Below, one piece after another: positions 19,053 through 28,465 of a stretch of DNA of 30,159 nucleotides. The position numbers and the translations under genes are program-made. Position 1 is the first letter of the stretch; each line of letters opens with the position of its first letter. A model generated the notes under the pieces. It worked only from the letters and a program-made list of their open reading frames with translations. It made no database searches and had not been told where the DNA came from. This DNA is from Asterionellopsis glacialis (Eukaryota > Bacillariophyta > Plagiogrammaphyceae > Rhaphoneidales > Asterionellopsidaceae). The stretch lies in NCBI GenBank assembly GCA_014885115.2, contig WKLE02000148.1, positions 33,182 to 63,340 on the forward strand, in the 5' to 3' direction.

Positions 19053-21481
19053 GGTATTGATTTGTATTGTGTTTGTGTAATGCAAAAGATTTTTTAATGG
19101 CTCTCAGTCTTAAAGTGAACGCGAAGCCGAAGATGTCTGTTCACGAGCTCGAGAGAACGAGAGAATGAATTATGGTGTCACCTACAAGGTACACAGAGAT
19201 GCACTTCTGTACATACGCTTGGCCTTGGGTATGTATTTATTCCGTATTTTTTTCAACTTATATTGTACTGAAGCAATATCGTCATTTTTCCGTCAATACC
19301 CAATATCTGTGCCCTATTGATGACCGAGTTCAAAGCCGTCATGTAACTTGGTCATTAGCATATGAGGACAGAAAGACAGACGAAAAGCCTGCAGGATACT
19401 TAGAAAAACCTCAAAAATGTCACCATGACCATCTTGACCCCTGGCATTTTTGTTGAGAGACAGACACACCATTGCCCAATTATGCCCTCCAATTCTATGC
19501 CTCTGATAGAGCAAGTCACGGCTGTTCAAATTTCCAATCTCGCACTCTAATCCTACAGGAACATCGGTACAGATCCAACGTACCTTATCGGTAAACCACG
19601 TATTTCCCGTGAGTAGTCCTATAAATAATAAACCTGCCATTCCAAATGCCTCTTAAGAAGCGACGTGTATGAGATTATCTGGGTTCGTCTTATAGATCTG
19701 AATACCAGAAAATTTGTAGAGATTTACGTTGGACGTATCAGTGGTATCCGTTGCTTTGTACACAAAAATGTGTTACTACACGTCCACTGTACCTGATGTT
19801 GTAGGTAAGATGAATGGGTCTGAAACCACATTTGAAGATAATGTGTCCAGAATTCTTTTCTTTTCCGTAATCAATCAGCACAAGTGAATTAACTATACAA
19901 TTGTACGTGGTCCCGTGATCAGCTTAAAAAGTCCAGATTTCAGTGGACTGGTACGACAACGTACTACGAAAAATCTTAGGATTTTTTATTCAATAAATAT
20001 AACTAATGTAGAACACTCAACTGAAGTTGTACACTTGTTGGTCAGAAGCGAATCTCATCGATACTAACATCCAGGACCTGCTGCAAGCGATGGTTGAAGA
20101 TCTCAGAGAAGTGAGTCATATAAAAAACAAGATCCAGGACTGACAGAGAGACCGTGAATTCGACTTTAGCACGGGTAGCCCGATGTCCTTTGTACTGTAT
20201 TTTACGTATATCCAATACTGTCCGTCCTCGTACGATGCAGTTCGCATTTTTCCCAGCACGTGTTCGGGTGCATGTTTTTTCAATATCAAACGTGGAAAGG
20301 TATCTTAATAAATGTCTCAGTGAACATCGGTCATCACAACCTGATGCTTTTGATATAAGTTGCATCTCACTTTCTCTCTATTCTTTTGCTAAGAAAATTC
20401 TGTGAACCCATATCCTCTAACTAGTGAACCCGGGTTGGACATATCTTGACAGGCATTGTATTTCAGAAAAAGAAACATTAATTTAGAAGGGGTCAGACCA
20501 CATTTACATAAAGCACAATTGTATTGACACCTTCTCTCGTGTTCTCTATGCGGGTTTGTATAAATAATGGTAGTAACATCTTACCAATTGTCATCATACT
20601 TTTTTGTTTTTAACGTATGCCAGTCTTTTTCAATGCTCCCAGTTGTATTGATCCAATATCAATATAATTAATGTGGAGTCGAAAGAAAATATGCTGTACC
20701 AGTACGCACATACACAAACAAACTCTACTTCTCTGTACACAGGATGCACCACGTATGAGGAGCACCCATGGACGTAGGATATGCATCACTCGTAGTCCTC
20801 TGAACCCGCGAACCACAAAGGCCTTCTCTTTTTTTCCTTTCGTTGTGGTACGTCGATTGACCATTTCACTCCTAGAATTGAGACTTCCAAACCCATTGTG
20901 AACTCTCTCGTTGACCATGGCAAAGGACCGTCACTATTGCGTTATGCAGTATATACAAATTTTTTTTTTAGACTAAAACATCCGCATTCGACGGCTCACT
21001 CGTAGAAGAGAAAGCATGTAGACTGCCATGTCCTGGATTTCCACTTTGATGGATCATAATGAAAGTTATCATTCCTATGATTTACTCTTCTACCGGATAT
21101 TTAATATTTTATTGGTACATATTCAAAGAGATTTTTTCAAAGCTTCATTGAAATCTTTATAATATAGACATGTTATATTCACTTACAATACATTTATATA
21201 AAAATACAGTTATACATGATTGAAAGCCAGAGCTGATTCAATTAGAATGTAATCCTTTTATTGACTAGGGCAAACCCATAAATCCAAAGAAAGAGCACCC
21301 ATAGATACACGAAACACGAAAAGTATAGTAAATCCATATTTTTTAAAAATTATTCACTAATATTTATATTACAACACTGCATTTCTATTCTAAAAATATG
21401 ACGATTCTAAAAGGTTTTCTTCTCTATGGATGGTACATGTATTTTCACATTTTTCACATTCAAGATTATCTGTCTTTCGTT
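19053..21481. other. 2.4-kb intergenic region with weak open frames
   Basis: It is AT-rich. Open frames occur at 19314-19640 (-, listed separately), 20042-20365 (-, 107 aa, basic, no motif) and 20610-20918 (-), none with a recognisable family. The last 500 bases before 21482 are very AT-rich and contain the 3' flank of the third Hsp20 gene. No RNA gene was recognised. Confidence 0.45.
19314..19640 (-). CDS. Uncertain small protein with possible signal peptide
   Basis: This is an ATG-started frame of 108 aa beginning MAGLLFIGLLTGNTWFTDKV, which could be a short signal peptide, and continuing with ICTDVPVGLECEIGNLNSRD, where cysteines are spaced as in a secreted protein. The second half has poorer coding character, so the true 3' part may be spliced differently. 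I do not recognise the family. Confidence 0.25.
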   Translation of the reverse strand: MAGLLFIGLLTGNTWFTDKVRWICTDVPVGLECEIGNLNSRDLLYQRHRIGGHNWAMVCLSLNKNARGQDGHGDIFEVFLSILQAFRLSFCPHMLMTKLHDGFELGHQ

Positions 21482-21949
21482 TTAGGCTTTTTCCGTGTGT
21501 GCTTCTGAAGCAAGAGGAGAAGGAGGAGTCGTTGGTGTTGGACCTTCCGTAATTACAATATTCTGAACAACAGGTTCTTCCTTTTCTTTCTTGGGAATAG
21601 TAACCTTCAAGACACCATTTTCTAAATTTGCAGCAATCTTGGTTGTATCGACATTCCTGCCAATGGTGAATCGTTGATCAAACTTGGTTTCGGAAAATGT
21701 AGTTCCTTCCTGTTTCTTTCGTCCACCGGATAAATGAAGGACTTTACCATCATGTTCAAGATCCATTTTCATATCACTTGCCCTTACTCCAGGCAGGTCA
21801 ACAGAAAGTTGGAACTTCTTGTCATCTTCATTGATCTCATATCCAGGTGATGTTAGGGGAAACGAAGGGCGTTCAAAGAACAATGTTGGAGGTGCAAATA
21901 GATCATCAAAGGTATGGAAGAAAGGAGAGTTGTATCTGCTGAGTGCCAT
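21482..21949 (-). CDS. Small heat shock protein (Hsp20/alpha-crystallin), copy 3
   Basis: This 155-aa intronless paralogue of the tandem pair lies 13 kb away on the other strand. The frame is open far upstream, but the ATG at 21949 is chosen because MALSRYNSPFFHTFDDLF aligns with both other copies and the upstream part is promoter and UTR. The alpha-crystallin domain is intact (VDLPGV, GGRKK, NGVLKVTIPKK, QNIVITE). The C-terminal tail is distinct: Pro/Thr/Ser-rich (TPTTPPSPLASEAHTEKA). A CA/TG microsatellite directly abuts the start codon. Function is as for the other copies: an ATP-independent chaperone, probably cytosolic. Confidence 0.95.
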   Translation of the reverse strand: MALSRYNSPFFHTFDDLFAPPTLFFERPSFPLTSPGYEINEDDKKFQLSVDLPGVRASDMKMDLEHDGKVLHLSGGRKKQEGTTFSETKFDQRFTIGRNVDTTKIAANLENGVLKVTIPKKEKEEPVVQNIVITEGPTPTTPPSPLASEAHTEKA

Positions 21950-21969
21950 TGTGTGTGTGTGTGTGTGTA
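21950..21969. repeat. TG/CA microsatellite in the 5' UTR of Hsp20-3
   Basis: About nine TG units lie immediately upstream of the start codon. Copies 1 and 2 have no such run, so it arose after duplication. Its length could vary between alleles and affect translation. Confidence 0.9.
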
Positions 21970-22129
21970 TGGTTTCTTGCTTTGTTTTTGCTTTGTTTTG
22001 AAAAAGTGTAGATGAAATTGTTGTAGTTTGTTTCAATTCGATAAAATTTATGAGAAGTAAAATGTAGAAAAATGAAACATCCAAATTACAACTACACAGA
22101 TTTTTTGAGAAGCACGACTGAATTAGAGT

Positions 22130-22203
22130 TCGATTGCACTCTATGTCTTTCGAAGAAACTCTGTGACCAAGACGTCTAATCATGTCTGGTGTTAGGGTGT
22201 CCA
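22130..22203 (-). promoter_or_regulatory. Three-block Hsp20 promoter module, copy 3
   Basis: Read on the minus strand: TGGACACCCTA (22203-22193), a 31-base spacer, GAGTTTCTTCGAAA (22161-22148), three bases, ATAGAGTGCAATCGA (22144-22130). The first two blocks are identical to copies 1 and 2, and all spacings are the same. It ends 180 bases before the start codon. Confidence 0.75.
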
Positions 22204-22541
22204 TGATCAATTCATAGAATGAACTATCATGACATACACACGTACCATCTGTATGTATTTTGTCGCCCCTCTGGGAGACACTCACAGTAGTGATGCAAAT
22301 CAAAGACATGCACGGTAGTCAGTCCAAGAAAATCATGCCATCAGGAATGACGCTCTTCATAATGTGTGTTTTTAAAAAAGTAAAATCTCTTGCAATACTT
22401 TTCATATACTACAAAATGGTAGGATATAAACACTCTTATTACGTAAAGAGAAGAAAGCTAGAAAAGAATGTGACACAGCTAGCTAGATACATGCACCATT
22501 TAGGGTTGTGCCGGCCATATTTTCTCATTATTAGTATAGTA
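22204..22541. other. Intergenic between Hsp20-3 promoter and SnoaL-like gene
   Basis: These 338 bases lie between the Hsp20-3 promoter module and the stop codon of the next minus-strand gene. A 108-codon plus-strand frame overlapping it (22260-22586) runs antisense into that gene and has no motif. Nothing else is seen. Confidence 0.5.
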
Positions 22542-23387
22542 TTATTTCTCCGCACCCATTCGATCATCGGTCCACCAGGATGGTAATTCTTCTTTTTTGG
22601 AAAATGATTTGGGTATGCCTAATTCTTTCGGTAATATACTACTTACCCATTGTAAAAATCTCATTTGTGCCGATCCAACAGTATCATCCAAACTTTGTCC
22701 CATGACATGGTAAATACCAAAGACAGCTGCTTTTCCTTCAGTTGTATCCCTGGTAAATCTATCCATGACGTATCCTACACTTTGATATTGAATAAGTCCG
22801 GTGCTTTCTTCTATAATGACAGATCGTGCTTCGGGGGGACCTACATACGGAGCACCTGTGGGTTCAATACGTCCCGCGGTAGGATGATCAAAGGGTCCAG
22901 TAAAGGTTCCTGTAGGACGTTCAAAGTACCATACACGGTTCGGTTCAATAGGATCTATAGTAAAGCCAAAGACGTTGGGTTGTAAATCAGGAAAGGCATC
23001 CTTAATTCCCTTCTTTTCTGTAGAGGATATGGAAGTGAGTGTCTCGACAAAATCAGCTTTATTCAAAGGACCAATCACGGGACCACGAAAAATAAAATCT
23101 GGCGATAAGGCTTCCGGTGTAGGATTGGATACATAGGTTTGTGCAATGTCAAGTAATTCTTCCCTTGTAAATGATGATGATACTGGAGAAGTACTATCCG
23201 ATGACAGTGACAAGGAGGACGAAGACGACGACAGTGCTACTACAATTCCTTCATGTTGTCGTGAAATATCATATTGGTGAGAAGATAAGGATGATGGTGC
23301 CACAACAAAGGCAGTTGTTACAGCTAATATTGGTCTATCAAAAAATGCATACCAAAGCAAGCAAACGAAAGAATTTCGTATTGTCAT
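22542..23387 (-). CDS. Plastid-targeted SnoaL/NTF2-like protein
   Basis: This is a single-exon 281-aa protein. Residues 1-25 form a signal peptide (SFVCLLWYAFF...AVTTA), and AVTTAFVVAP contains a Phe at the predicted cleavage point, as in the ASAFAP motif that sends diatom proteins into the complex plastid. A Ser-rich transit-like stretch follows (SSSSSLSLSSDSTSPVSSS). From about 75 on, REELLDIAQTYVSN...LSPDFIFRGPVIGPLNKADFVETL is the opening of a SnoaL/NTF2-like alpha+beta barrel, with the later strands in FGFTIDPIEPNRVWYFERPTGTFTGPF and TGLIQYQSVGYVMDR. Such domains are binding folds or small-molecule isomerases/cyclases; the ligand is unknown. Plastid stroma location is inferred. Confidence 0.75.
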   Translation of the reverse strand: MTIRNSFVCLLWYAFFDRPILAVTTAFVVAPSSLSSHQYDISRQHEGIVVALSSSSSSLSLSSDSTSPVSSSFTREELLDIAQTYVSNPTPEALSPDFIFRGPVIGPLNKADFVETLTSISSTEKKGIKDAFPDLQPNVFGFTIDPIEPNRVWYFERPTGTFTGPFDHPTAGRIEPTGAPYVGPPEARSVIIEESTGLIQYQSVGYVMDRFTRDTTEGKAAVFGIYHVMGQSLDDTVGSAQMRFLQWVSSILPKELGIPKSFSKKEELPSWWTDDRMGAEK

Positions 23388-24193
23388 CTTTTTATTGAAT
23401 GAGAGCGTTTCTCAAGAAGAGAAACGGATCTGGGTGTCATGATGGTATTTTTATTTTTATTTTTTCCTGCACGTATCTTGGTGCTCAAGAGTCTGTTTCT
23501 TTTTGAGTTTTGTGACGTGTTCCTTGTCTGGGGGCTTCTTGTCTTCCTACATAGATTTTCCACTAGAGATGTTGGTCGAACACCAAAATTATAATTGACA
23601 AAGACAACATGATATGATTTCTGTAACTGATAGAGGACGGACAGACGGAGGTCAATAGTTATATCCAATGTACGTCCATAAATCCTGTTAAATAGTAGGG
23701 AGAGATATGTGACTTTCAATCGCCTCTCCGTGAATGCTGGAATGACCCAGAGAGGCATTTGAAAATTTGCTGTTGCATAGTCGGGTGCAGGTAGTGCGCA
23801 TGGTTTGTTTGTGCTGTTGTTGGAGTGCGTGTTGGGTTGTCCGCCTGCAAAACTGGCATGACTCGAGATCATGTCGGTCATTGACTCTCTCCGCAAGAGA
23901 AAAAAAAAATCAGGTTTGATCGTCTGTGGGGACGACAGATAAGACTTTGGCTACCCGTCGACACCATTCATATCGATCGATCGATTGTGGATTGTCTATG
24001 CAACTTGTGTTCTGAAATTGTAGGAACTAAATTAATTTTCTACAAGAGTCCTTCAAGACTTTTTTGATACTAACTTTCGTATCCTCCAGAACAAGATTAG
24101 GTGCAGGCAAAAATCATTTCAAATTTGTTTTGGATTGATTGATTGATTGATTGATTCGATAATATTTTATTGTAAACATTAAAATAATTGTAT
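23388..24193. other. Intergenic upstream of two divergent genes
   Basis: An open frame (23881-23384, minus, 165 codons from the first ATG) overlaps the start of the SnoaL-like gene in an ATGA arrangement. It has no recognisable domain and a low-complexity Lys/Arg end, so I treat it as leader or chance. The stretch also has an ATCG run near 23971 and a perfect GATT x6 microsatellite at 24133-24156, about 40 bases before the next start codon. Confidence 0.45.
24133..24156. repeat. GATT microsatellite, six units
   Basis: Six perfect GATT units lie just upstream of the glycosyltransferase-like gene, likely in its promoter or 5' UTR. Confidence 0.95.
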
Positions 24194-25834
24194 ATGCCCA
24201 CAAGAAAACCACGAAATAGAGGACATTTGAAATATTCTTCCAAGAAACAAAAGCAACAAGAAGAAGAAGAACATCAACAGCAAGGATCATCCTTATTCTT
24301 GCCGAAAACAGTCGCAGAATCATTATCGTTTTTTCGTAATTGGAAAAAGAATAACCAAATAATTACAACCATGTCTTCTCGTCGTGGTAATTCACCCTCT
24401 GGTGAAGAGGATGATTATTGTAATAACAATCGCCGAAGCAGTAGTCGTCACAATCGTCATTATCAAAACAATAATGGAATGCAAGATCGATTACGTAAAT
24501 ATGCCTATGCTGCCGTGACGGCTACCTTTTTCTTTGTCTGTTTCAAGGAAACTGGTTTGATTGGTCATGATGGAAATCGTGCTACAGCCACAAATAATTT
24601 TACACCCAATAATGCAGCCATGCTTCAACAAACTACACAATTACGTTCCAATACAATGCAACAGGAACAACAGCAACAGCAACCCCCACAAGAGGGACAA
24701 GTGGTCATTGAAAAGGTCGATCCACCAAATATGAATAATGAAAATCAACAACAACAGCAGCAGCAACAACAACAACAACAAGTGAATGCGGAGCAGGCAC
24801 CAAACGGAAATGAGCCTGGACAGCAAGTAGCAGTGAATGCGGCGGAAGGTAGTGCTCCAGAGCAACAAAAGCAACAACCTCCACCAGAGCAAGCGCAACA
24901 GCAGCAACAGCAGCCTCCACCAGAGCAAGCGCAACAGCAACAACAATTAGGCAAGGTCCCTCAAGCACCAGCTCAACCTGATGGGAAACGTCCCATTATG
25001 AATACTTTTTTTGAAAAGATTCCCGATGAAAAGAAGGGTACCCAAATGTCAGATGAGGCTGATAACAAGTTAATCCAAACCTGGAAGGATGCCTGGTATG
25101 CTGCCGGATGGGAACCACGTGTGTTGAGCTTGCTTCATGCCAAAATGCATCCTCAATTCCGAGAATATTCGGAAAAATTAAAAGAGATTCCCATGATGGG
25201 AGTCGATGGGTTGGGGTCCAATATCGTGTACAATCAGTTATGCTTTTTACGGTGGTTGGCCATGGCAGCCTCTGGTGGAGGATATATGAGTGATTACGAT
25301 GTCTTTCCATTGGAACAAACACCGTTGGCCACACCGGAAACCTTTACTGTCTTTAGTGTCGTCAAGGGCAGCAAAACAGCAGGCATTCCTTGCCTAATGG
25401 GTGGTGAACCATCGGAATGGACTCGCATGGCCTATGCCATTTTAGAAAATGGTATCAAGCACAAGGAAACGGAGAATATGTGGAGTGATATGTTTGCCTT
25501 GATTGATATGAGAAAGGATGAAGCGTATGCAGTAGAGGATGCAGTGGTGGAAGGACAAGATGTATTGTTGGACCATCCATGGACACCGTCGGAATGTGCC
25601 ATTACCAAGGATAAAAAGGCAGTCCATATGAGTCATGAAGCTCTACGACAGGGACATATTCTTGATGGTGAAAGTTATGAAGATCGTCCCCTGATTGTCA
25701 AACGATTTATAAATGAATGGGCACCTGTATGTCAAGCCAATAACGGAGCAGTGGCCGCAGGTGCACCTGCAAGCGGTGCTGCCGTTGTTACTGCTGGTGC
25801 TCCTGCTCCTGGAGCAACCACACCCAGTATATAA
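24194..25834 (+). CDS. Type II membrane glycosyltransferase-like protein with polyQ stem
   Basis: This is a single-exon frame of 546 aa from the first ATG; a second candidate start, MSSRRGNSPSG at 24371, would give 487 aa and a short cytosolic tail typical of Golgi enzymes. A single membrane segment (KYAYAAVTATFFFVCF, about residues 103-120 of the long form) is followed by a ~140-residue Gln/Pro/Asn-rich stem with a Q12 run and two PPPEQAQQQQQ units. The catalytic-like domain then contains LGSNIVYNQLCFLRWLAMAASGGGYMSDYDVFPL. Its D-Y-D sits after a small-residue GGG turn, as in the metal/nucleotide-sugar site of GT-A glycosyltransferases (GT32-like layout). It is likely a Golgi enzyme; sugar and acceptor are unknown. 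The C-terminus is an Ala/Gly/Pro low-complexity tail. Confidence 0.7.
   Translation: MPTRKPRNRGHLKYSSKKQKQQEEEEHQQQGSSLFLPKTVAESLSFFRNWKKNNQIITTMSSRRGNSPSGEEDDYCNNNRRSSSRHNRHYQNNNGMQDRLRKYAYAAVTATFFFVCFKETGLIGHDGNRATATNNFTPNNAAMLQQTTQLRSNTMQQEQQQQQPPQEGQVVIEKVDPPNMNNENQQQQQQQQQQQQVNAEQAPNGNEPGQQVAVNAAEGSAPEQQKQQPPPEQAQQQQQQPPPEQAQQQQQLGKVPQAPAQPDGKRPIMNTFFEKIPDEKKGTQMSDEADNKLIQTWKDAWYAAGWEPRVLSLLHAKMHPQFREYSEKLKEIPMMGVDGLGSNIVYNQLCFLRWLAMAASGGGYMSDYDVFPLEQTPLATPETFTVFSVVKGSKTAGIPCLMGGEPSEWTRMAYAILENGIKHKETENMWSDMFALIDMRKDEAYAVEDAVVEGQDVLLDHPWTPSECAITKDKKAVHMSHEALRQGHILDGESYEDRPLIVKRFINEWAPVCQANNGAVAAGAPASGAAVVTAGAPAPGATTPSI
24746..24781 (+). repeat. CAA/CAG repeat encoding twelve glutamines
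   Basis: Mixed CAA and CAG codons encode an uninterrupted Q12 in the stem of the glycosyltransferase-like protein. Two further Q-rich stretches follow at about 24862-24950 within a duplicated Pro-Pro-Pro-Glu-Gln-Ala unit. The codon mix suggests selection for the peptide as well as slippage. Confidence 0.9.
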
Positions 25835-26129
25835 AAAGTGAAAACGTATGAAACACCTATTGAATACAAAGAACAGATAATTTGAGATCAAGAAAAAAAA
25901 AACAGGATTGATACGCAGCATACATAATAAAATAACATATATATTTTGTTTTTAAAAAGGGAATATGCAACAAGAAAACAACTGATTCGTACAGACAGTA
26001 AGTAGCAGCATCAGTGCAGCAACTAACTACCATGAGCCAATCAAACTGTTCTCAATCTTTCAAACAACATTTCATAGCAAAGTGCAAGAGAAAATGTCTT
26101 GGTCTCTACAGTAAAGCTCTAGCTAGTTA

Positions 26130-27264
26130 CTAATCAAAGGAATTTTCTTTTTGTATTCTATCTTCCAGCCAACATTGAAAGGCATCCTCGTTGGTATCGT
26201 ATCTCCCTCCCAAGGATGTTGGTAGATTCTCTACCAACATACCACAGGATGATAATTCATCAAGGTCTTCAAAAAAGTGTGTCTTTAACCGCAATTCTCG
26301 AGGTGTCACGAATTGACAAATGGGCAATACTACTGAGGCTGGGATGATCCACATTTTGGGTGAACTAATATGCATGGCATTGCATCGGACAGATGTTACA
26401 TTGTTGATTATACATGTGGATGTTTTCGTATACAACCGGTCTAAATCTTTCATTTTGGTTTGTTTGGCATTTACAATACATACACAACCATTCAGTTGTG
26501 CTTTTTCATCCATGGATGCGACATGAAACATATAAAATAAAACACGACACATGCCATCCCGGTGATGATGATGATGGTCCAAGGCATCACCATTATTGTT
26601 ACTACTACCTCCTACTGTATTTGAAGCCTTGCTTTTATCATGATACATGACTATTCGTCCATGACTATCATGTGGTAAAATTTGACAAAAACCTGTACTC
26701 AAGGTGTCAAAATCATCTTGTAATGCACCTCGAATCGTCATGGGTAAAAAACTCGTTTCTTTACCAAACAATTGTACACGCCATTTCCAGTATAATGTCA
26801 AATTTTGTGCAGCTTCCTGCAAGCACACGCACATAAAAAGTGTTGTTGAAAGGGAGAAGGATTTAGAATATGCATGCCATATAGAATTGTTAGCACAGAG
26901 CGTGGTTCTTTTTGACGATTGGATATATAATGTGACTCACACAAGCATTGTATTGGTGTTTTCGTAGAAAGTTCAACATGGGAGATTCTTCTTCTACAAG
27001 ATTCGGAACTCGAATCATGGCTTCCGTGTAATCAATTTTATCTTGCAATGGTATTTTTTCAAGTTCTTCTTGCATTTCTATCAAACTTGATTCTTGTTTC
27101 TCATCACTGGCTATTTCCTTTTCACCTCCACCATCCAATCCTGCAACACCCGTTCCTAGTTTGTAGTTTTCTATAAGATCGCGTTTCGCATCGGTCAAGG
27201 AAGCTAATTCAAATTGACGATCTTCTTCGGTAAAAAGCGGTGCGGTATACGAAAATGCCGACAT
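26130..27264 (-). CDS. CRAL-TRIO (Sec14-like) domain protein
   Basis: This is a two-exon gene. Exon 1 is 27264-26941 (108 codons), the intron 26940-26817 (124 bases, donor GTGAGT, acceptor TTGCAG), and exon 2 26816-26130 (228 codons), giving 336 aa. The N-terminal ~75 residues are acidic and polar. The splice rebuilds a CRAL-TRIO N-terminal helix pair (MLNFLRKHQYNAC|EAAQNLTLYWKWRVQLFG), then a lipid-binding fold with LPMTIRGALQDDFDTLSTGFCQILPHDSHGRIVMYHD, where diatom family members carry the same L..GAL..D...L..G...LP.D..GR pattern. Sec14-like proteins bind or exchange phosphoinositides or other hydrophobic ligands; the ligand is not determinable. A five-His run (DHHHHHRDG) lies in a loop. 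The start is the first Met after which coding character begins. Confidence 0.8.
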
Positions 27265-28149
27265 TCTAGGATGGAATAAGATTATGTATGTATATAGGTA
27301 TATTATGTTTTTGTGTGTTACTGAATCTGTGAATGGCCAACGATGATTATTATGATTGTTAATGAAGTGATGATTGGCTTTGTAGAAATTGCAGCACCTG
27401 AAGATAATGTGTTCGAGGTTACGAGATCGTTGCATAAAAGTGATCCTCAACTTGCGCAAGACTAAAAGAGAGAAGAACTTCCACTTTAGAAGTACAACAG
27501 ATGACTATGACATGAGATTCAATCAAGACTTTCGATCATGCCAAGCTCCTTGTTTCTGTTTTCTAGTGATAAATACATATGAATATTAATTTTTCACTCG
27601 TACATGATGCATCGTGCTGTTGTGGATATGACTCTAGCCGGTACCAGGTACCAGGTACAGCTTGTGTATCAGATGTTGTGTTAAAGTTCGAGAGAAGTTC
27701 GCGATTTGTTGTGGTATACTTTTATGTTATATTTTATAATATTACATATATTATGAACAACAGCGTTAGTTCAATGTACAAGACCTAAAAAACGTATTTT
27801 TGTTTATCATTGAAATATTTATTAAAAAAACGATTGAACTATATTATATAACTGGTATTTCTCATTCATCAAAGAACATACCAGGTAGGAGGTTGAAGAT
27901 GTCAGATGGTAGTATTTTATTCATTGTTATTATGTGACCAAAAGCCACGAAACAGACGGGTCCAATGGTGAAGATCCGTTTTCTGGCTATTCGGTCTTCG
28001 TAGACTGAATCAAAAAATGTATGATGATGATGTCCTTCTTAAACTTCCCAATAAGTTTTAGGAACTATTTCATGTAAATTTGGGAAATTCCGAAAACACG
28101 TCAAGAACGATTCACTCCTCTTCGTAAACATGAAATTTCAACCCCCTCG
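27265..28149. other. Intergenic region right of the CRAL-TRIO gene
   Basis: No gene is recognised. GGTACCA is repeated in tandem around 27639-27657. AT-rich tracts dominate after 27720. CpG occurs at ordinary density here, in contrast to what follows. Confidence 0.5.
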
Positions 28150-28357
28150 GGACAGATTTTCCATGCTTTCATTTTGAATTTTTTTTTAATCTTCTCCTTT
28201 TAGATTTTCTGTAGAGGAGATGTAAATTTTAAAAAAAATCTGAAAAATATCTTTTTAATGTACACAAGAAAATGAATTCTTTTTAAGAAATTATTAATGA
28301 GTAGATGGCTATCAAATATTTGTCTACATTTATTTAAATGTCTTTGGTCTCTGTTTT

Positions 28358-28465
28358 TTATTATTGACTCATGTACATGAAAAATGATGTAGTACTACTA
28401 ATCTCTTTCTTCTTTATTATTGACTTTTGTACATGAAAAATGATGTAGTACTAATCTCTTTCTTC
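28358..28465. repeat. Two-unit tandem repeat, period 56 bases
   Basis: Units 28358-28412 and 28414-28465 share TTATTATTGAC, TGTACATGAAAAATGATG and ATCTCTTTCTTC. They differ by a three-base CTA indel and two substitutions. It lies within the CpG-depleted block. Confidence 0.9.

Noticed and set aside
20042..20365. A 107-codon minus-strand frame
   Set aside because: Basic composition and no recognisable motif; a competing frame exists on the other strand.
21950..22309. An N-terminal extension of the third Hsp20 protein
   Set aside because: The frame is open upstream, but it covers the conserved promoter module and a CA microsatellite, and the two paralogues start at MALSRYNS.
23384..23881. A 165-codon gene overlapping the SnoaL-like start by ATGA
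   Set aside because: No domain, low-complexity basic C-terminus, and such overlaps are not expected for two separate eukaryotic messages; most likely leader DNA.
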